Assembly (NCBI GenBank): GCA_024275415.1
Contig: JAJRZD010000064.1
Span: 1 to 64,000, forward strand
Source: an archaeon
GTDB taxonomy: Archaea; Asgardarchaeota; Thorarchaeia; Thorarchaeales; Thorarchaeaceae
DNA length: 64,000 nucleotides
Direction of reading: 5' to 3'
Shown piece after piece: positions 54,636 to 63,444 of the stretch. Each line of letters begins with the position of its first letter. Positions within the stretch are counted from its first letter, which is position 1. Position numbers and translations under genes: made by a program. The notes under the pieces are model-generated. The model had not been told where the DNA came from. It searched no databases and saw only the letters and a list, made by a program, of their open reading frames with translations.

Positions 54636-55058
54636 ATGAATACCACGATACGCTGTCCTGTATTTCCAACTGAGGATTTCGATATAATCCTAAACGCACT
54701 GAGAAATCTTTTTCCTACAGAGTTGTTCACACGTCGGAGTGGCGAGCGTGAAACTTGGATTGAAGCAAAATTCTCAAAGCGCCAATCACTTGATACTGTA
54801 AGAACCGCTATCCAAGAGCACAGGATCATTGACGCCGTTAAGCGAGTAATAATGTCCACTTGGACTGGAACCGCTTTCATTCTCAAATTTGACAAACAAG
54901 CTGCTGTTAGAGGAAAAATCAGTATCGTAGACGAGGACGAAGATCCTCCTCTGGGAGCCATTGAACTGTACGTCTATGTGCCCACAGATGAGGACTTTGA
55001 ATACTTTCTTGACTGGTTCACACCTGCAACAAAGGATGGCAGAATCATTCGCAACTAG
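54636..55058 (+). CDS. UPF0201-family protein
   Basis: A 140-residue archaeal protein beginning MNTTIRCPVFPTEDFDII. Its two alpha/beta halves resemble ribosomal L5-like or RNA-binding folds and contain FSKRQSLDTVRTAIQEHRI and DEDEDPPLGAIELYVYVPTD. Pairing with UPF0200 is frequent in archaea and supports both calls. Function unknown. Its end overlaps trmG10 by 4 bp tail to tail. Confidence 0.85.
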   Translation: MNTTIRCPVFPTEDFDIILNALRNLFPTELFTRRSGERETWIEAKFSKRQSLDTVRTAIQEHRIIDAVKRVIMSTWTGTAFILKFDKQAAVRGKISIVDEDEDPPLGAIELYVYVPTDEDFEYFLDWFTPATKDGRIIRN

Positions 55059-56083
55059 AATGATACACAGAATATCTCCCTTATCAACCCACGATGCACG
55101 CGAATCCGGATTTGGTGATGGATATACCCACCCATCTGAAGAAAGAGCGAACCGAGGTTCATTCTGCTATCCCCACACATACAAATCATAGGATTCCCTC
55201 CCACTCTTTCTAGACCTGTAAGAAATGAACTTATCACCTCTACAATCCTTGAGCCATGGGTCGAGCTACTTCGTCCATAAGGCGGATCAGTTACTATACA
55301 CTCGACTTCAAAGAGTGGGGGTGACTGGGCATCACCCTTGATCAAACAGAAGTCTGAATGCTGCAGTGTGTGTAGATTAACTTTTGCACCATTGAGAAGA
55401 CGCCAGTCCAAATCCATCCCTATCACCCTTGAACCTATCCTTGCTGCCTCAATTAGAATGCCCCCCGCTCCGCAGAAAGGATCCAGAACTATCTGTCCTG
55501 GCATAACCCCTGCAAGATTGCACATGACACTTGCGAGAGATACGTTCATCATACTTGGATGGAAAAAAGGCCTGCTCCTATGGGCTAGACTCGTGATATT
55601 TCTATACACCCGTGAAAAAGCAGCTTCACACAAATGTGAACCATCCTTCGTCACATATAGCACAAAAGTCACATCAGGATTAGACAGCGAAACAGGCCAC
55701 TTTGTCACATCTCCAATTTTTTTCCCAATCATTGATGCAATCCGCCCCCTCTCTCCTGCGTCCAACAGAGAATCAAAATCCAACACTCTCACAGCGAATC
55801 GTATATTCTGATTATCGAACTTTGCAAAAGTTAAATCATGAATATTCTGTTCTATATCATAATGGCTCTTGGTCGAGAATAGGAGTTTCCCTCCCATCCT
55901 CATGAGAACCATTCTATCCATCAGAAGATTGAAAGTACTTTCATTGCATTTGACTTTCCCAAACCGATTGTCCCAAACAAATGTAGCTGTTTCTCCGATA
56001 GAACGAGTGAATGATTCGAGTTCGGCCTGTCCAAGGGGAATGTTATCACCACGCAAATAAACACAGTACTCCTGCAATGTCAT
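55055..56083 (-). CDS. tRNA (guanine-N2-)-dimethyltransferase, Trm-G10 family
   Basis: Methylates the exocyclic N2 of G10 in tRNA. About 342 residues: an N-terminal THUMP-type region (1-150) followed by a class I SAM domain with RPFFHPSMMNVSLA, DPFCGAGGILIEA and the catalytic DPPYGRS. ATG 56083 lies just after the stop of the GPN GTPase gene and is chosen because the N-terminus then reads MTLQEYCVYLRGDN. Confidence 0.88.
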   Translation of the reverse strand: MTLQEYCVYLRGDNIPLGQAELESFTRSIGETATFVWDNRFGKVKCNESTFNLLMDRMVLMRMGGKLLFSTKSHYDIEQNIHDLTFAKFDNQNIRFAVRVLDFDSLLDAGERGRIASMIGKKIGDVTKWPVSLSNPDVTFVLYVTKDGSHLCEAAFSRVYRNITSLAHRSRPFFHPSMMNVSLASVMCNLAGVMPGQIVLDPFCGAGGILIEAARIGSRVIGMDLDWRLLNGAKVNLHTLQHSDFCLIKGDAQSPPLFEVECIVTDPPYGRSSSTHGSRIVEVISSFLTGLERVGGNPMICMCGDSRMNLGSLFLQMGGYIHHQIRIRVHRGLIREIFCVSF

Positions 56084-56084
56084 A

Positions 56085-56849
56085 TCACTCGTAGAGATTA
56101 TCTCCCCCAAGCAATATCCTCTGGAATTCACCATACAGAGTTTCGAATCCTATAACTTGTTTGGCTGAAATCGGGATAACTCCTGGGCCACTTCCTATTT
56201 CCCTTATCACTCTCAATATGGCGATGGAATATTCGCGAATCAGTCCCTGTGAGGAATCATCGAGAGCATCCTCAAGCAGATAGGGATCCATCGACCAGCC
56301 GATTATCTCTTCAACTAGTTCATCAGACAGGATATCGGTCTTACTGAGTAGGTTTAACTGAGGCAATCCAAACCGAATATTGATAGACAATCCTAGCAAC
56401 AACGATGATAGGAATCCTGATGGCAACCGGGCAATGTTCGAATCAAGCAGATACAATGAAAGAGCAGAATCCTGTTCTTTGACCCCTGAAACCATAAGCG
56501 GTCCAGAGCTGCGGTATGCGAACAGTTCCATCTGCCCTGGGCAATCCACTAAGACATAATCCCGTCCTAGGTCGACTACTTCTTCTCGGATCTCGTTCAC
56601 ATGTCCCACTCCCATATCGAGCGATGCTACAAGCGCACCATTCGGTCCCAGTCCAAACTGTTGCATTATCTCTCCATAATTGACATAATCACGAATATCA
56701 ACATCTGATGTGTATGGGGGGGATTCGACTCCTGGATCTAGATTCACCACTGCTACACTGATTTCGGAAGAGGCTAGCCATTCCTCTAGAGCTGCAGTAA
56801 GCAATGATTTTCCTGAGCCTGCGGTACCCACGATAAACATGAAGAACAT
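56085..56849 (-). CDS. GPN-loop GTPase
   Basis: Homologue of eukaryotic GPN1-3, which help assemble RNA polymerase II. P-loop GTAGSGKS, NLDPGVESPPY, the defining Gly-Pro-Asn in GLGPNGALVASL, and the switch VDCPGQMELF are all visible. 254 residues from GTG/ATG at 56849; MFIVGTAG from 56840 is an alternative start. It is in an operon with the Trm-G10 gene. Confidence 0.92.
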   Translation of the reverse strand: MFFMFIVGTAGSGKSLLTAALEEWLASSEISVAVVNLDPGVESPPYTSDVDIRDYVNYGEIMQQFGLGPNGALVASLDMGVGHVNEIREEVVDLGRDYVLVDCPGQMELFAYRSSGPLMVSGVKEQDSALSLYLLDSNIARLPSGFLSSLLLGLSINIRFGLPQLNLLSKTDILSDELVEEIIGWSMDPYLLEDALDDSSQGLIREYSIAILRVIREIGSGPGVIPISAKQVIGFETLYGEFQRILLGGDNLYE

Positions 56850-56978
56850 AAAGCATTACAGATTATCAAGTGCTTTGAGTTCTTTGGTTCTTCTATAATC
56901 CTGTATTTTCGTCACTTGACGAAGTTACATGTCTGTTTTGCAATAACTCTTATCTGGACAACCACCTTGTTTCGCGTC

Positions 56979-57719
56979 ATGGATCAGAGTGAGGCGCTGC
57001 AGAAACTGGCAGAAACCATGGCCGGAGAAATATGCCTTTCAGAGAACGACCCCGGTGCTGTGATGAAACGATGGCGTGAGCGATTTCAAATTTCACAGAA
57101 AGATTTGGCAAAACATCTTGATGTTTCTCCATCCGTGATAAGCGACTATGAGAGTGGAAGACGTAAATCTCCACGAGTCGAAACCATCAAACGATTTGTA
57201 GAAGGTCTCATTGACATGGATGCAGCAAACGGCGGAAGGATTGCAATGGCACTAGAGAAGCTTGTCAGTCCAGAAATTGCCTCTGATGCTATTCTAGATA
57301 GTCGTGAATTTGGTGTTCCAATCCCATCGCGACTCCTTGTTGAAAAGTTAGATTGTAAGGTTCTCACACACAAAAGTCTGTTAGACCGCGATATTTATGG
57401 TTATACTGCCTTGGATAGCGTAAAGGCAATAGTGAATCTTACTCCCCAACAACTACTTCGATTGTATGGTGGGACTACACAGAGGGCTGCGATTCTTACA
57501 AATGTGAAGACCGGCAGGTCTCCTATGGTAGCTATAAAAGCAAGCCAGATTGGCACATCCGTAGCAGTCAAGCCTGCCGTTGTAATATTACAAGGTGTAA
57601 AAGAGCTGGATCCATTGGCAGTACGCATTGCAGACAGCATTCATATTCCTCTCTGTGTATCAAGCATACAAACCCAAGACCGACTGACAAAGGAGCTACG
57701 CTCATTCGAGCCTCCATAA
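56979..57719 (+). CDS. XRE-type helix-turn-helix regulator (COG1709-like)
   Basis: A 246-residue protein: an HTH-XRE domain (about 25-80, KRWRERFQISQKDLAKHLD then SPSVISDYESGRRKSPR), followed by a C-terminal domain of about 140 residues (LTHKSLLDRDIYGYTALDSV) found in archaeal COG1709 proteins. ATG 56979 is chosen; the longer frame adds unrelated sequence. It is 22 bp upstream of the HD hydrolase gene, so probably cotranscribed with it. Confidence 0.85.
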   Translation: MDQSEALQKLAETMAGEICLSENDPGAVMKRWRERFQISQKDLAKHLDVSPSVISDYESGRRKSPRVETIKRFVEGLIDMDAANGGRIAMALEKLVSPEIASDAILDSREFGVPIPSRLLVEKLDCKVLTHKSLLDRDIYGYTALDSVKAIVNLTPQQLLRLYGGTTQRAAILTNVKTGRSPMVAIKASQIGTSVAVKPAVVILQGVKELDPLAVRIADSIHIPLCVSSIQTQDRLTKELRSFEPP

Positions 57720-57741
57720 AAACTCCAAACGGTGATTAATA

Positions 57742-59037
57742 ATGGACTTTAACATTGAGATTAACGACCCTATCCATGGCTTCATCGGTCTGACAGATCT
57801 AGAAGCAAAAATAGTCAACTCCGAGCCCTACCAACGCTTAAGACGAATCAAACAACTATCAGGTGCACATTATGTATACCCGACAGCTGAACACACACGG
57901 TTCGGGCATTGTATAGGTGCTATGTATCTGGCAGGACTAGTAGGAAGGCGACTCCTTGGACAAATAGGGTTTGGAGATGATGTACTACAAGAAGTGCGAC
58001 TTGCAGGATTACTTCATGATCTTGGACACGGTCCATTCAGCCATGTATTTGAGGAACCCTTGATCGAACGACAAGGACGAAATCATGAAGATGTGACAGA
58101 GTGGATAATTAAAGAAAGTGTAGTCGGTGATATCATCGAGGATGGAGGCTTTCGGAAAGCGCGCATTGCTGATTTAGTGAGGGGACGTAGAACCAAGAAA
58201 AAAGATGGTGTGGTAAGTGGGATTGTTGCAGGCCAGGTAGACTCTGACAAGATGGACTACCTGATACGTGATTCTTTCTACTGTGGTGTGAACTATGGAT
58301 TAGTTGATATCTATCGGCTGATGGCAAGTGTTGAAATAACCAATGAATTTGAACTACAATTCGACCTAGCAGCCAGAGGTGCATTAGAATCATTCCTTGT
58401 TGCGCGATACGAAATGTTTCTGAATGTATATTATCACAAGACCGTCCGCAGTGTGGAAGTTATGCTAATCAGGCTCATTACTGCAGCCGATAGGGTATTA
58501 GACCTAACTAAATTCTCTACCACTGATGAATTTCTTGCGCTTGATGACATGTCCTTGGTATCTCGCATCCGGCGCATCGAACCTACAGAATCCGATTATG
58601 CGCGTGAGGCGTCAGAGATGATGAATATGCTTGATTCTAGAATTTTGTACAAGTCAGCTTTCGAGAAAGTGCTACATACTGAGGATCGATTTGTATCTAA
58701 AATCCTCACAAAGAAAAAAGTTCGTGAGAGTATACAGGATGAAATTGCGGAAATTGCTAAGGTTCCATCAGAAGATGTGATAGTAGATGTTCCGACATTA
58801 CCTTCTGTACCATACAATCCCCATCAGATTGACCCTATGGAGATTCACATCTTTGAAACCATTGAAGGGAAACGAATCCCTAGAAAGCTGTCCGAGTTTT
58901 CAAATATTGCACAGATGATGAAAGTCTATCTCGATGTCATCAGAGTGTATACGTTTGACCATCATAGGGCAAAAGTAGGACGTGCCGCCAGAGAGATATT
59001 CCAAGAGGTACCAGATGCCGCACTGATTCATATGTGA
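57742..59037 (+). CDS. HD-domain phosphohydrolase (COG1078, SAMHD1-like)
   Basis: A 431-residue metal-dependent phosphohydrolase. INDPIHGFIGL, the histidine in RFGHCIG, the HD pair in LLHDLGHGPFSH near 90, and the downstream QVDSDKMDYLIRDS are the family's metal-binding motifs. dNTP triphosphohydrolase activity is known for relatives including SAMHD1; the substrate here is not shown. Confidence 0.9.
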   Translation: MDFNIEINDPIHGFIGLTDLEAKIVNSEPYQRLRRIKQLSGAHYVYPTAEHTRFGHCIGAMYLAGLVGRRLLGQIGFGDDVLQEVRLAGLLHDLGHGPFSHVFEEPLIERQGRNHEDVTEWIIKESVVGDIIEDGGFRKARIADLVRGRRTKKKDGVVSGIVAGQVDSDKMDYLIRDSFYCGVNYGLVDIYRLMASVEITNEFELQFDLAARGALESFLVARYEMFLNVYYHKTVRSVEVMLIRLITAADRVLDLTKFSTTDEFLALDDMSLVSRIRRIEPTESDYAREASEMMNMLDSRILYKSAFEKVLHTEDRFVSKILTKKKVRESIQDEIAEIAKVPSEDVIVDVPTLPSVPYNPHQIDPMEIHIFETIEGKRIPRKLSEFSNIAQMMKVYLDVIRVYTFDHHRAKVGRAAREIFQEVPDAALIHM

Positions 59038-59213
59038 TGTGTTCGTAGTTTCACATCTCAGTTGAAAACGGTATGAATTGGCTTCTCAACTAACATGAAG
59101 TCAACTCTCGCGTCCTTCCAAAACTTGGTTTCTCTCTTAGAGAATAAGGAGGTTATATACTCAAGTCGGCGATTTATCATTGGAATGCCAATGATGATAT
59201 TGGAGCTGAGCTT

Positions 59214-60161
59214 GTGACTGATGAACTCAATGAAGCCTTGCAGAACATAAAGACGATTCCCGGAGTAGAAAATATTGTCTTGATCCAAAAGGATGGTCTA
59301 CCTATCGCAAGTGCTGGTGTCTGGTTTAGTAAGGAGGAGATTTTTGCTGTTGCATCTTCCACGTGTGCGATTTTCGGTGTTGCACGACTGATTCATGGGG
59401 AATTTAAGTATCTGTTGATGGAGTCTGAAACTTCAAAGGTATTTCTTGCATCTCTCCCCAACAATCCTGACTATTTTCTTGCAATTACAACGGCACCACG
59501 AGTTAACTTGGCAGCATTATTCATCGAAATGCGTGACAGCCTGAAACGTGTTTCCTTCCTACTTCGACAGCATATGGAAGGACGATTACCTCCTCTTCGT
59601 TCATATAGCTCGGAGGAAACACGGAGGATTCTTAGTGGCTTCGCAGTTGTCGACGGGAGCGAAGCGAGCTACTCAACCTCCCGATCGATGCTTTCTCTTG
59701 ATCGATCACAAGCACTTGCATTGCGGTCAATATTGCGACAAATACATGATAGCATTCCAAACATACAATCGGTTTTCCTCTCGCTCAGCGGTGGAGTGCG
59801 TGTTTCTTTGGAGGGCTTCGCAAATGACCGCTTGGCAGCAATGTCTTTTGCTTTGCATGATGCTTCTGAAAGAGTTGTGCGAACATTGCGGAATAGCTCC
59901 CTTCAGACAGTTCTGTGCGAAACCAATGCGACCCGGCATTTCATCTACAGCGTACCGAATGGTGTTTTCAGCCTGTGGGTACGAAAGGACGCACAGAAGC
60001 TGGGACTAATGCGTCTGTTATTAAGGCATTACCTGATGGAAGCCCAAAGAATCCTGAGTACTGCTACCCTTGAGAAACCAGTTCTTCCTCAAGATTTACG
60101 GAAACTAATACTTTCCGAACAAACCACAAAGGACATCATTCTAGCGAGGCGAAACCCATGA
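59214..60161 (+). CDS. Double roadblock/LC7-like protein
   Basis: A 315-residue protein with two roadblock-like units: about 1-115 (LNEALQNIKTIPGVENIVLIQKDG) and about 175-290 (IRQIHDSIPNIQSVFLSLSG-like, starting SILRQIHD). A low-similarity linker separates them. Roadblock proteins act as platforms or activators for Ras-like GTPases. GTG 59214 with GGAG upstream is the start. The next gene overlaps its stop and a small GTPase is third, forming an operon. Confidence 0.78.
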   Translation: MTDELNEALQNIKTIPGVENIVLIQKDGLPIASAGVWFSKEEIFAVASSTCAIFGVARLIHGEFKYLLMESETSKVFLASLPNNPDYFLAITTAPRVNLAALFIEMRDSLKRVSFLLRQHMEGRLPPLRSYSSEETRRILSGFAVVDGSEASYSTSRSMLSLDRSQALALRSILRQIHDSIPNIQSVFLSLSGGVRVSLEGFANDRLAAMSFALHDASERVVRTLRNSSLQTVLCETNATRHFIYSVPNGVFSLWVRKDAQKLGLMRLLLRHYLMEAQRILSTATLEKPVLPQDLRKLILSEQTTKDIILARRNP

Positions 60162-61078
60162 GCTATTCAATTCTGCGTTTCATCGAATTGCTTGATGAGG
60201 CGTTCCCCCAGTTATTTAACTCCGTTATGAAACGCATCCCTATACTCGTAACCGGAAGTGATATCGAACTTGTCGACGATCTGGTCGAAAGTGTCACCCA
60301 TCTAGCCCCACACCGCCACAGACTTGTGTTTTGGAGGGACTTCACATCCGAGCATGAAATACTATCAGTCTGGGAGGAGGAGCGACATAATTATGAGGTC
60401 AACAGGACTATTGTTTACAGCCTGGCATCAAATCTTAGATTAGCTCTAGAGCGCAATCGTAACTTCTCCGGATGGATTATTGGGGTCGCACTCTCAAACA
60501 AGTCAGAAGGTTCCTACGTCAGTAGGCCTGAATTAGAAGAAGTCATCACCTATATCACACAGACCTCAAAATCATATGGCCATCTTGAACTGGTCGCTCC
60601 TTCATCAATGAAATTCACCCTTTTTAGTGAAAACGAAAGCAATCTAAATGTCGAAAAGAAGATAGTAAACAAGATTCTTACACGAAAGACGCAGTCATTA
60701 GAACGAATTCGTCGTCTTTTAGGTAAATCCCTGAAAGGCACCCTAATATCACATGATACGGTTTATGCAGTATTGAACATTGATGATGAAGCAGAAACGA
60801 TTACTCAAGATATGTTTGAAGAAGAGGTGAACAACTTTGTACATGCTGCAAGACGAGCAGTGACTCTTCTTTCAAGGATTCGGCTGGCAAGGGAGTTGGG
60901 CGCTTCTACCGTTCTTACAGAGCGTAATCTATGTGAAGCTATTGGATGGGATGGTGGAGGGCTTGAGGATTTGATCAGGTTCATTCACGCCGAATGGCAT
61001 GAGGACTTTTCAGACTGCGTGAAGACCGGGGCACTCTCTGGTTTGGGAGCTTGGGTCGATAGTATGTGGGGTGGATAG
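60158..61078 (+). CDS. Unknown 306-residue protein between roadblock and GTPase genes
   Basis: Family not recognised. It is soluble, with an N-terminal alpha/beta part (about 25-150, IPILVTGSDIELVDDLVESV) that looks like a P-loop-less NTPase or Rossmann-like unit, and a helical C-terminal half. The start overlaps the roadblock stop by 4 bases, and the GTPase gene begins 12 bp after its stop. That tight packing suggests one complex, perhaps as a GTPase effector or exchange factor. Confidence 0.65.
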   Translation: MSYSILRFIELLDEAFPQLFNSVMKRIPILVTGSDIELVDDLVESVTHLAPHRHRLVFWRDFTSEHEILSVWEEERHNYEVNRTIVYSLASNLRLALERNRNFSGWIIGVALSNKSEGSYVSRPELEEVITYITQTSKSYGHLELVAPSSMKFTLFSENESNLNVEKKIVNKILTRKTQSLERIRRLLGKSLKGTLISHDTVYAVLNIDDEAETITQDMFEEEVNNFVHAARRAVTLLSRIRLARELGASTVLTERNLCEAIGWDGGGLEDLIRFIHAEWHEDFSDCVKTGALSGLGAWVDSMWGG

Positions 61079-61090
61079 GAGGTAGAGATT

Positions 61091-61672
61091 TTGATTGTTG
61101 ATTATGGAACTCGAACTATTGGACTAAAAATCGTATTCTTCGGACCCGCAATGAGTGGAAAAACCACATCCATAAAATGGCTTTTCAAAAGCTTGGACTG
61201 TGCAGACAGATTGACCTCGATTGAGAACACTGTCGGCCGAACGATGTTTTGCGATTTTGGATCCATTCCTTTTACTTTGGGTGACAGCTGGACAATTAAT
61301 ACACATGTCTGGTCTGCCACAGGTCAAGACTTCTACCGTTCAACACGAGAAGTGGTTCTAGTCGGGTCTGACGGAATAATTTTTGTTGCCGACTCACAAA
61401 AATCACTGTTGGATGAGAACCTTGCAAGTTGGAACGAACTAATGGATCTAATGCCTAAAGACGAACATCCTCTACCTGTTGTGGTCTGTTTAAACAAACA
61501 GGATTTACCCGATGCAATCGATGAAGATAGGTTTAGAAGACATCTCAAGATACCTCCCTCAATACCCATCATCCGAAGTGTAGCAATGAATGGTATTAAT
61601 GTGGTGGAAGCATTCGAAAGACTATTTCATGCTGCCATGAAATCGAATGCCATGATGTCCTCAGCGCGATAA
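61091..61672 (+). CDS. Small Ras-like GTPase, MglA/Arf-like
   Basis: A 193-residue GTPase: G1 GPAMSGKTTS near 18, a G2 threonine region, G3 variant WSATGQDFY near 73 (the usual DxxGQ with Asp replaced by Trp-Ser), and G4 NKQD near 134. The G3 form resembles MglA-type proteins rather than Rab. TTG 61091 is preceded by GGAGGT at 61078-61083. With its roadblock partner it forms a bacterial MglA/MglB-like or eukaryotic Rag/roadblock-like module. Confidence 0.87.
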   Translation: MIVDYGTRTIGLKIVFFGPAMSGKTTSIKWLFKSLDCADRLTSIENTVGRTMFCDFGSIPFTLGDSWTINTHVWSATGQDFYRSTREVVLVGSDGIIFVADSQKSLLDENLASWNELMDLMPKDEHPLPVVVCLNKQDLPDAIDEDRFRRHLKIPPSIPIIRSVAMNGINVVEAFERLFHAAMKSNAMMSSAR

Positions 61673-61737
61673 TTTCGCTCTCAGCGATTACTTTATACGA
61701 ATCGAATCATGCCGCTGGACTGAATTCACCCATTCAA

Positions 61738-63444
61738 ATGAATGGCAACATCTCTGAGGTATTATTCTTGGAGTCCTTGAAAAATCACGCAAGATTCATC
61801 TTCGTCACCGGAGGAGTTCTGTCCGGAATAGGGAAAGGAGTCACAACTGCCTCGATTGCAAAACTGTTACAATTCAGAGGATATAAAATTAGGATTCTCA
61901 AGATTGACCCCTACTTGAATATAGATCCAGGCACAATGAATCCCATCGAACATGGCGAGGTATTCGTTACCGATCAGACATGGGTGTTCAAACCTGTTGA
62001 GGGATTCGAATTCAAGATATCCGAAATAGACTTGGATTTTGGAACATATGAGAGGTTTACTGGGATCGAAGTTCATCCTTCCCAGAACATCACATCAGGC
62101 CAGATTTATCTGTCTGTTATTTTGGGAGAGCGTAAAGGGAATTACCTCGGTAGCACGGTTCAAATCATACCTCATATCACTGATCAAATCAAACAGAGAA
62201 TATGGGATGCAGCTGCCCAAGATCCAATACCCGATGTTGTTCTAGTTGAGATTGGGGGCACTGTGGGTGATATTGAGGCAATGCCTTTCTTAGAGTCGGT
62301 TCGTCAGCTTGCGAGGGAAGTCGGCCGAAACCGAGTAGCATTCGTCCATGTCACACTAGTACCCTACATGCCTTCCGTTGGCGAATTCAAAACAAAGCCC
62401 ACTCAACATAGTGTTAGAACACTCCAAGGATTGGGGCTCCAACCTGATATTGTCGTGTGTAGGGCTGAAAAAGAACTGACTGAATCTGCAGAACGAAAAA
62501 TCGCTTTATTCTGCAACATCCCTGAAAATAGAGTGATTTCCAATCCTGATATCCCTGTCATCTATCAGCTTCCTCTGTCCTTTGAAGAACAGGAATTAGG
62601 GAGCATCATCACCACCCATCTAGGACTCGAAAATCGCTCCGCTATAACAGATGATTGGATTAATACCGTGAAATCATTCAGGAACCCCAAGAATACAGTC
62701 ACAATTGCAATGCCTGGAAAATATACTAGCCTTGGTGATTCCTACAAGAGCATCAATGAAGCTCTCTTCCACGCATCGGCTACTCTGGGTACCAAAGTTG
62801 AGATCAAATGGATTGAAACAGAAGAGCGTTGTGATGTGGAGTGCCTAGTGGAGGATCTTGCTGAAGTAGATGGCATTTTGCTGACTCCTGGGTTTGGAAA
62901 AAGGGGGGTTGAAGGTATGATTAATGCTGCAGCAGTAAGCCTTGACAAGAAAATCCCCTTTCTTGGAATATGCTATGGTGCTCAATTGGGGATTGTTGCT
63001 TTTGCTCGTCATCTAATGGGTTGGAAAGGTGCCCATACCACTGAGGTAGATTCCAATAGCCTATTTCCGGTCGTGGATCTGATGGACGAGCAAAAAACAA
63101 CTGAGGATATGGGAGGTACAATGCGCTTAGGCGGACATGAAGTTGTTCTAAGGGAAGAAAGCTTCCTCTATCAGTTATATGGCACCAAGAATATCCGTGA
63201 ACGTTTTCGCCATCGATATCACCTCATCGAACGCTATGTCAGTCGGATGGCAGAGAAAGGATTAGAAATCGCCGCATATGACCCCTCTGGTACAATTATC
63301 AATGCCGTCGAACTAACAACCCACCCATTCTGGATTGGAGTTCAATATCATCCAGAGTTCAAATCACAGCCTAGCAAACCGCATCCACTGTACCTTGGGT
63401 TAATCAAGGCTGGACTGGACTATAAGGCAATGAGGGAGTCATAG
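61738..63444 (+). CDS. pyrG: CTP synthase
   Basis: Makes CTP from UTP, ATP and glutamine. The 568 residues contain FIFVTGGVLSGIGKGVTTAS, the IDPYLNIDPGTMNP segment and EIGGTVGDIEAMPF in the synthetase domain. The C-terminal class I glutaminase has the nucleophile in GICYGAQ near 410 and a His-x-Glu in QYHPEFKS. A 15-residue N-terminal extension precedes the usual start. Confidence 0.97.
   Translation: MNGNISEVLFLESLKNHARFIFVTGGVLSGIGKGVTTASIAKLLQFRGYKIRILKIDPYLNIDPGTMNPIEHGEVFVTDQTWVFKPVEGFEFKISEIDLDFGTYERFTGIEVHPSQNITSGQIYLSVILGERKGNYLGSTVQIIPHITDQIKQRIWDAAAQDPIPDVVLVEIGGTVGDIEAMPFLESVRQLAREVGRNRVAFVHVTLVPYMPSVGEFKTKPTQHSVRTLQGLGLQPDIVVCRAEKELTESAERKIALFCNIPENRVISNPDIPVIYQLPLSFEEQELGSIITTHLGLENRSAITDDWINTVKSFRNPKNTVTIAMPGKYTSLGDSYKSINEALFHASATLGTKVEIKWIETEERCDVECLVEDLAEVDGILLTPGFGKRGVEGMINAAAVSLDKKIPFLGICYGAQLGIVAFARHLMGWKGAHTTEVDSNSLFPVVDLMDEQKTTEDMGGTMRLGGHEVVLREESFLYQLYGTKNIRERFRHRYHLIERYVSRMAEKGLEIAAYDPSGTIINAVELTTHPFWIGVQYHPEFKSQPSKPHPLYLGLIKAGLDYKAMRES

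Noticed and set aside
55338..56060. Plus-strand frames opposite the Trm-G10 gene
   Set aside because: Shadows of a conserved methyltransferase; no independent coding signals.
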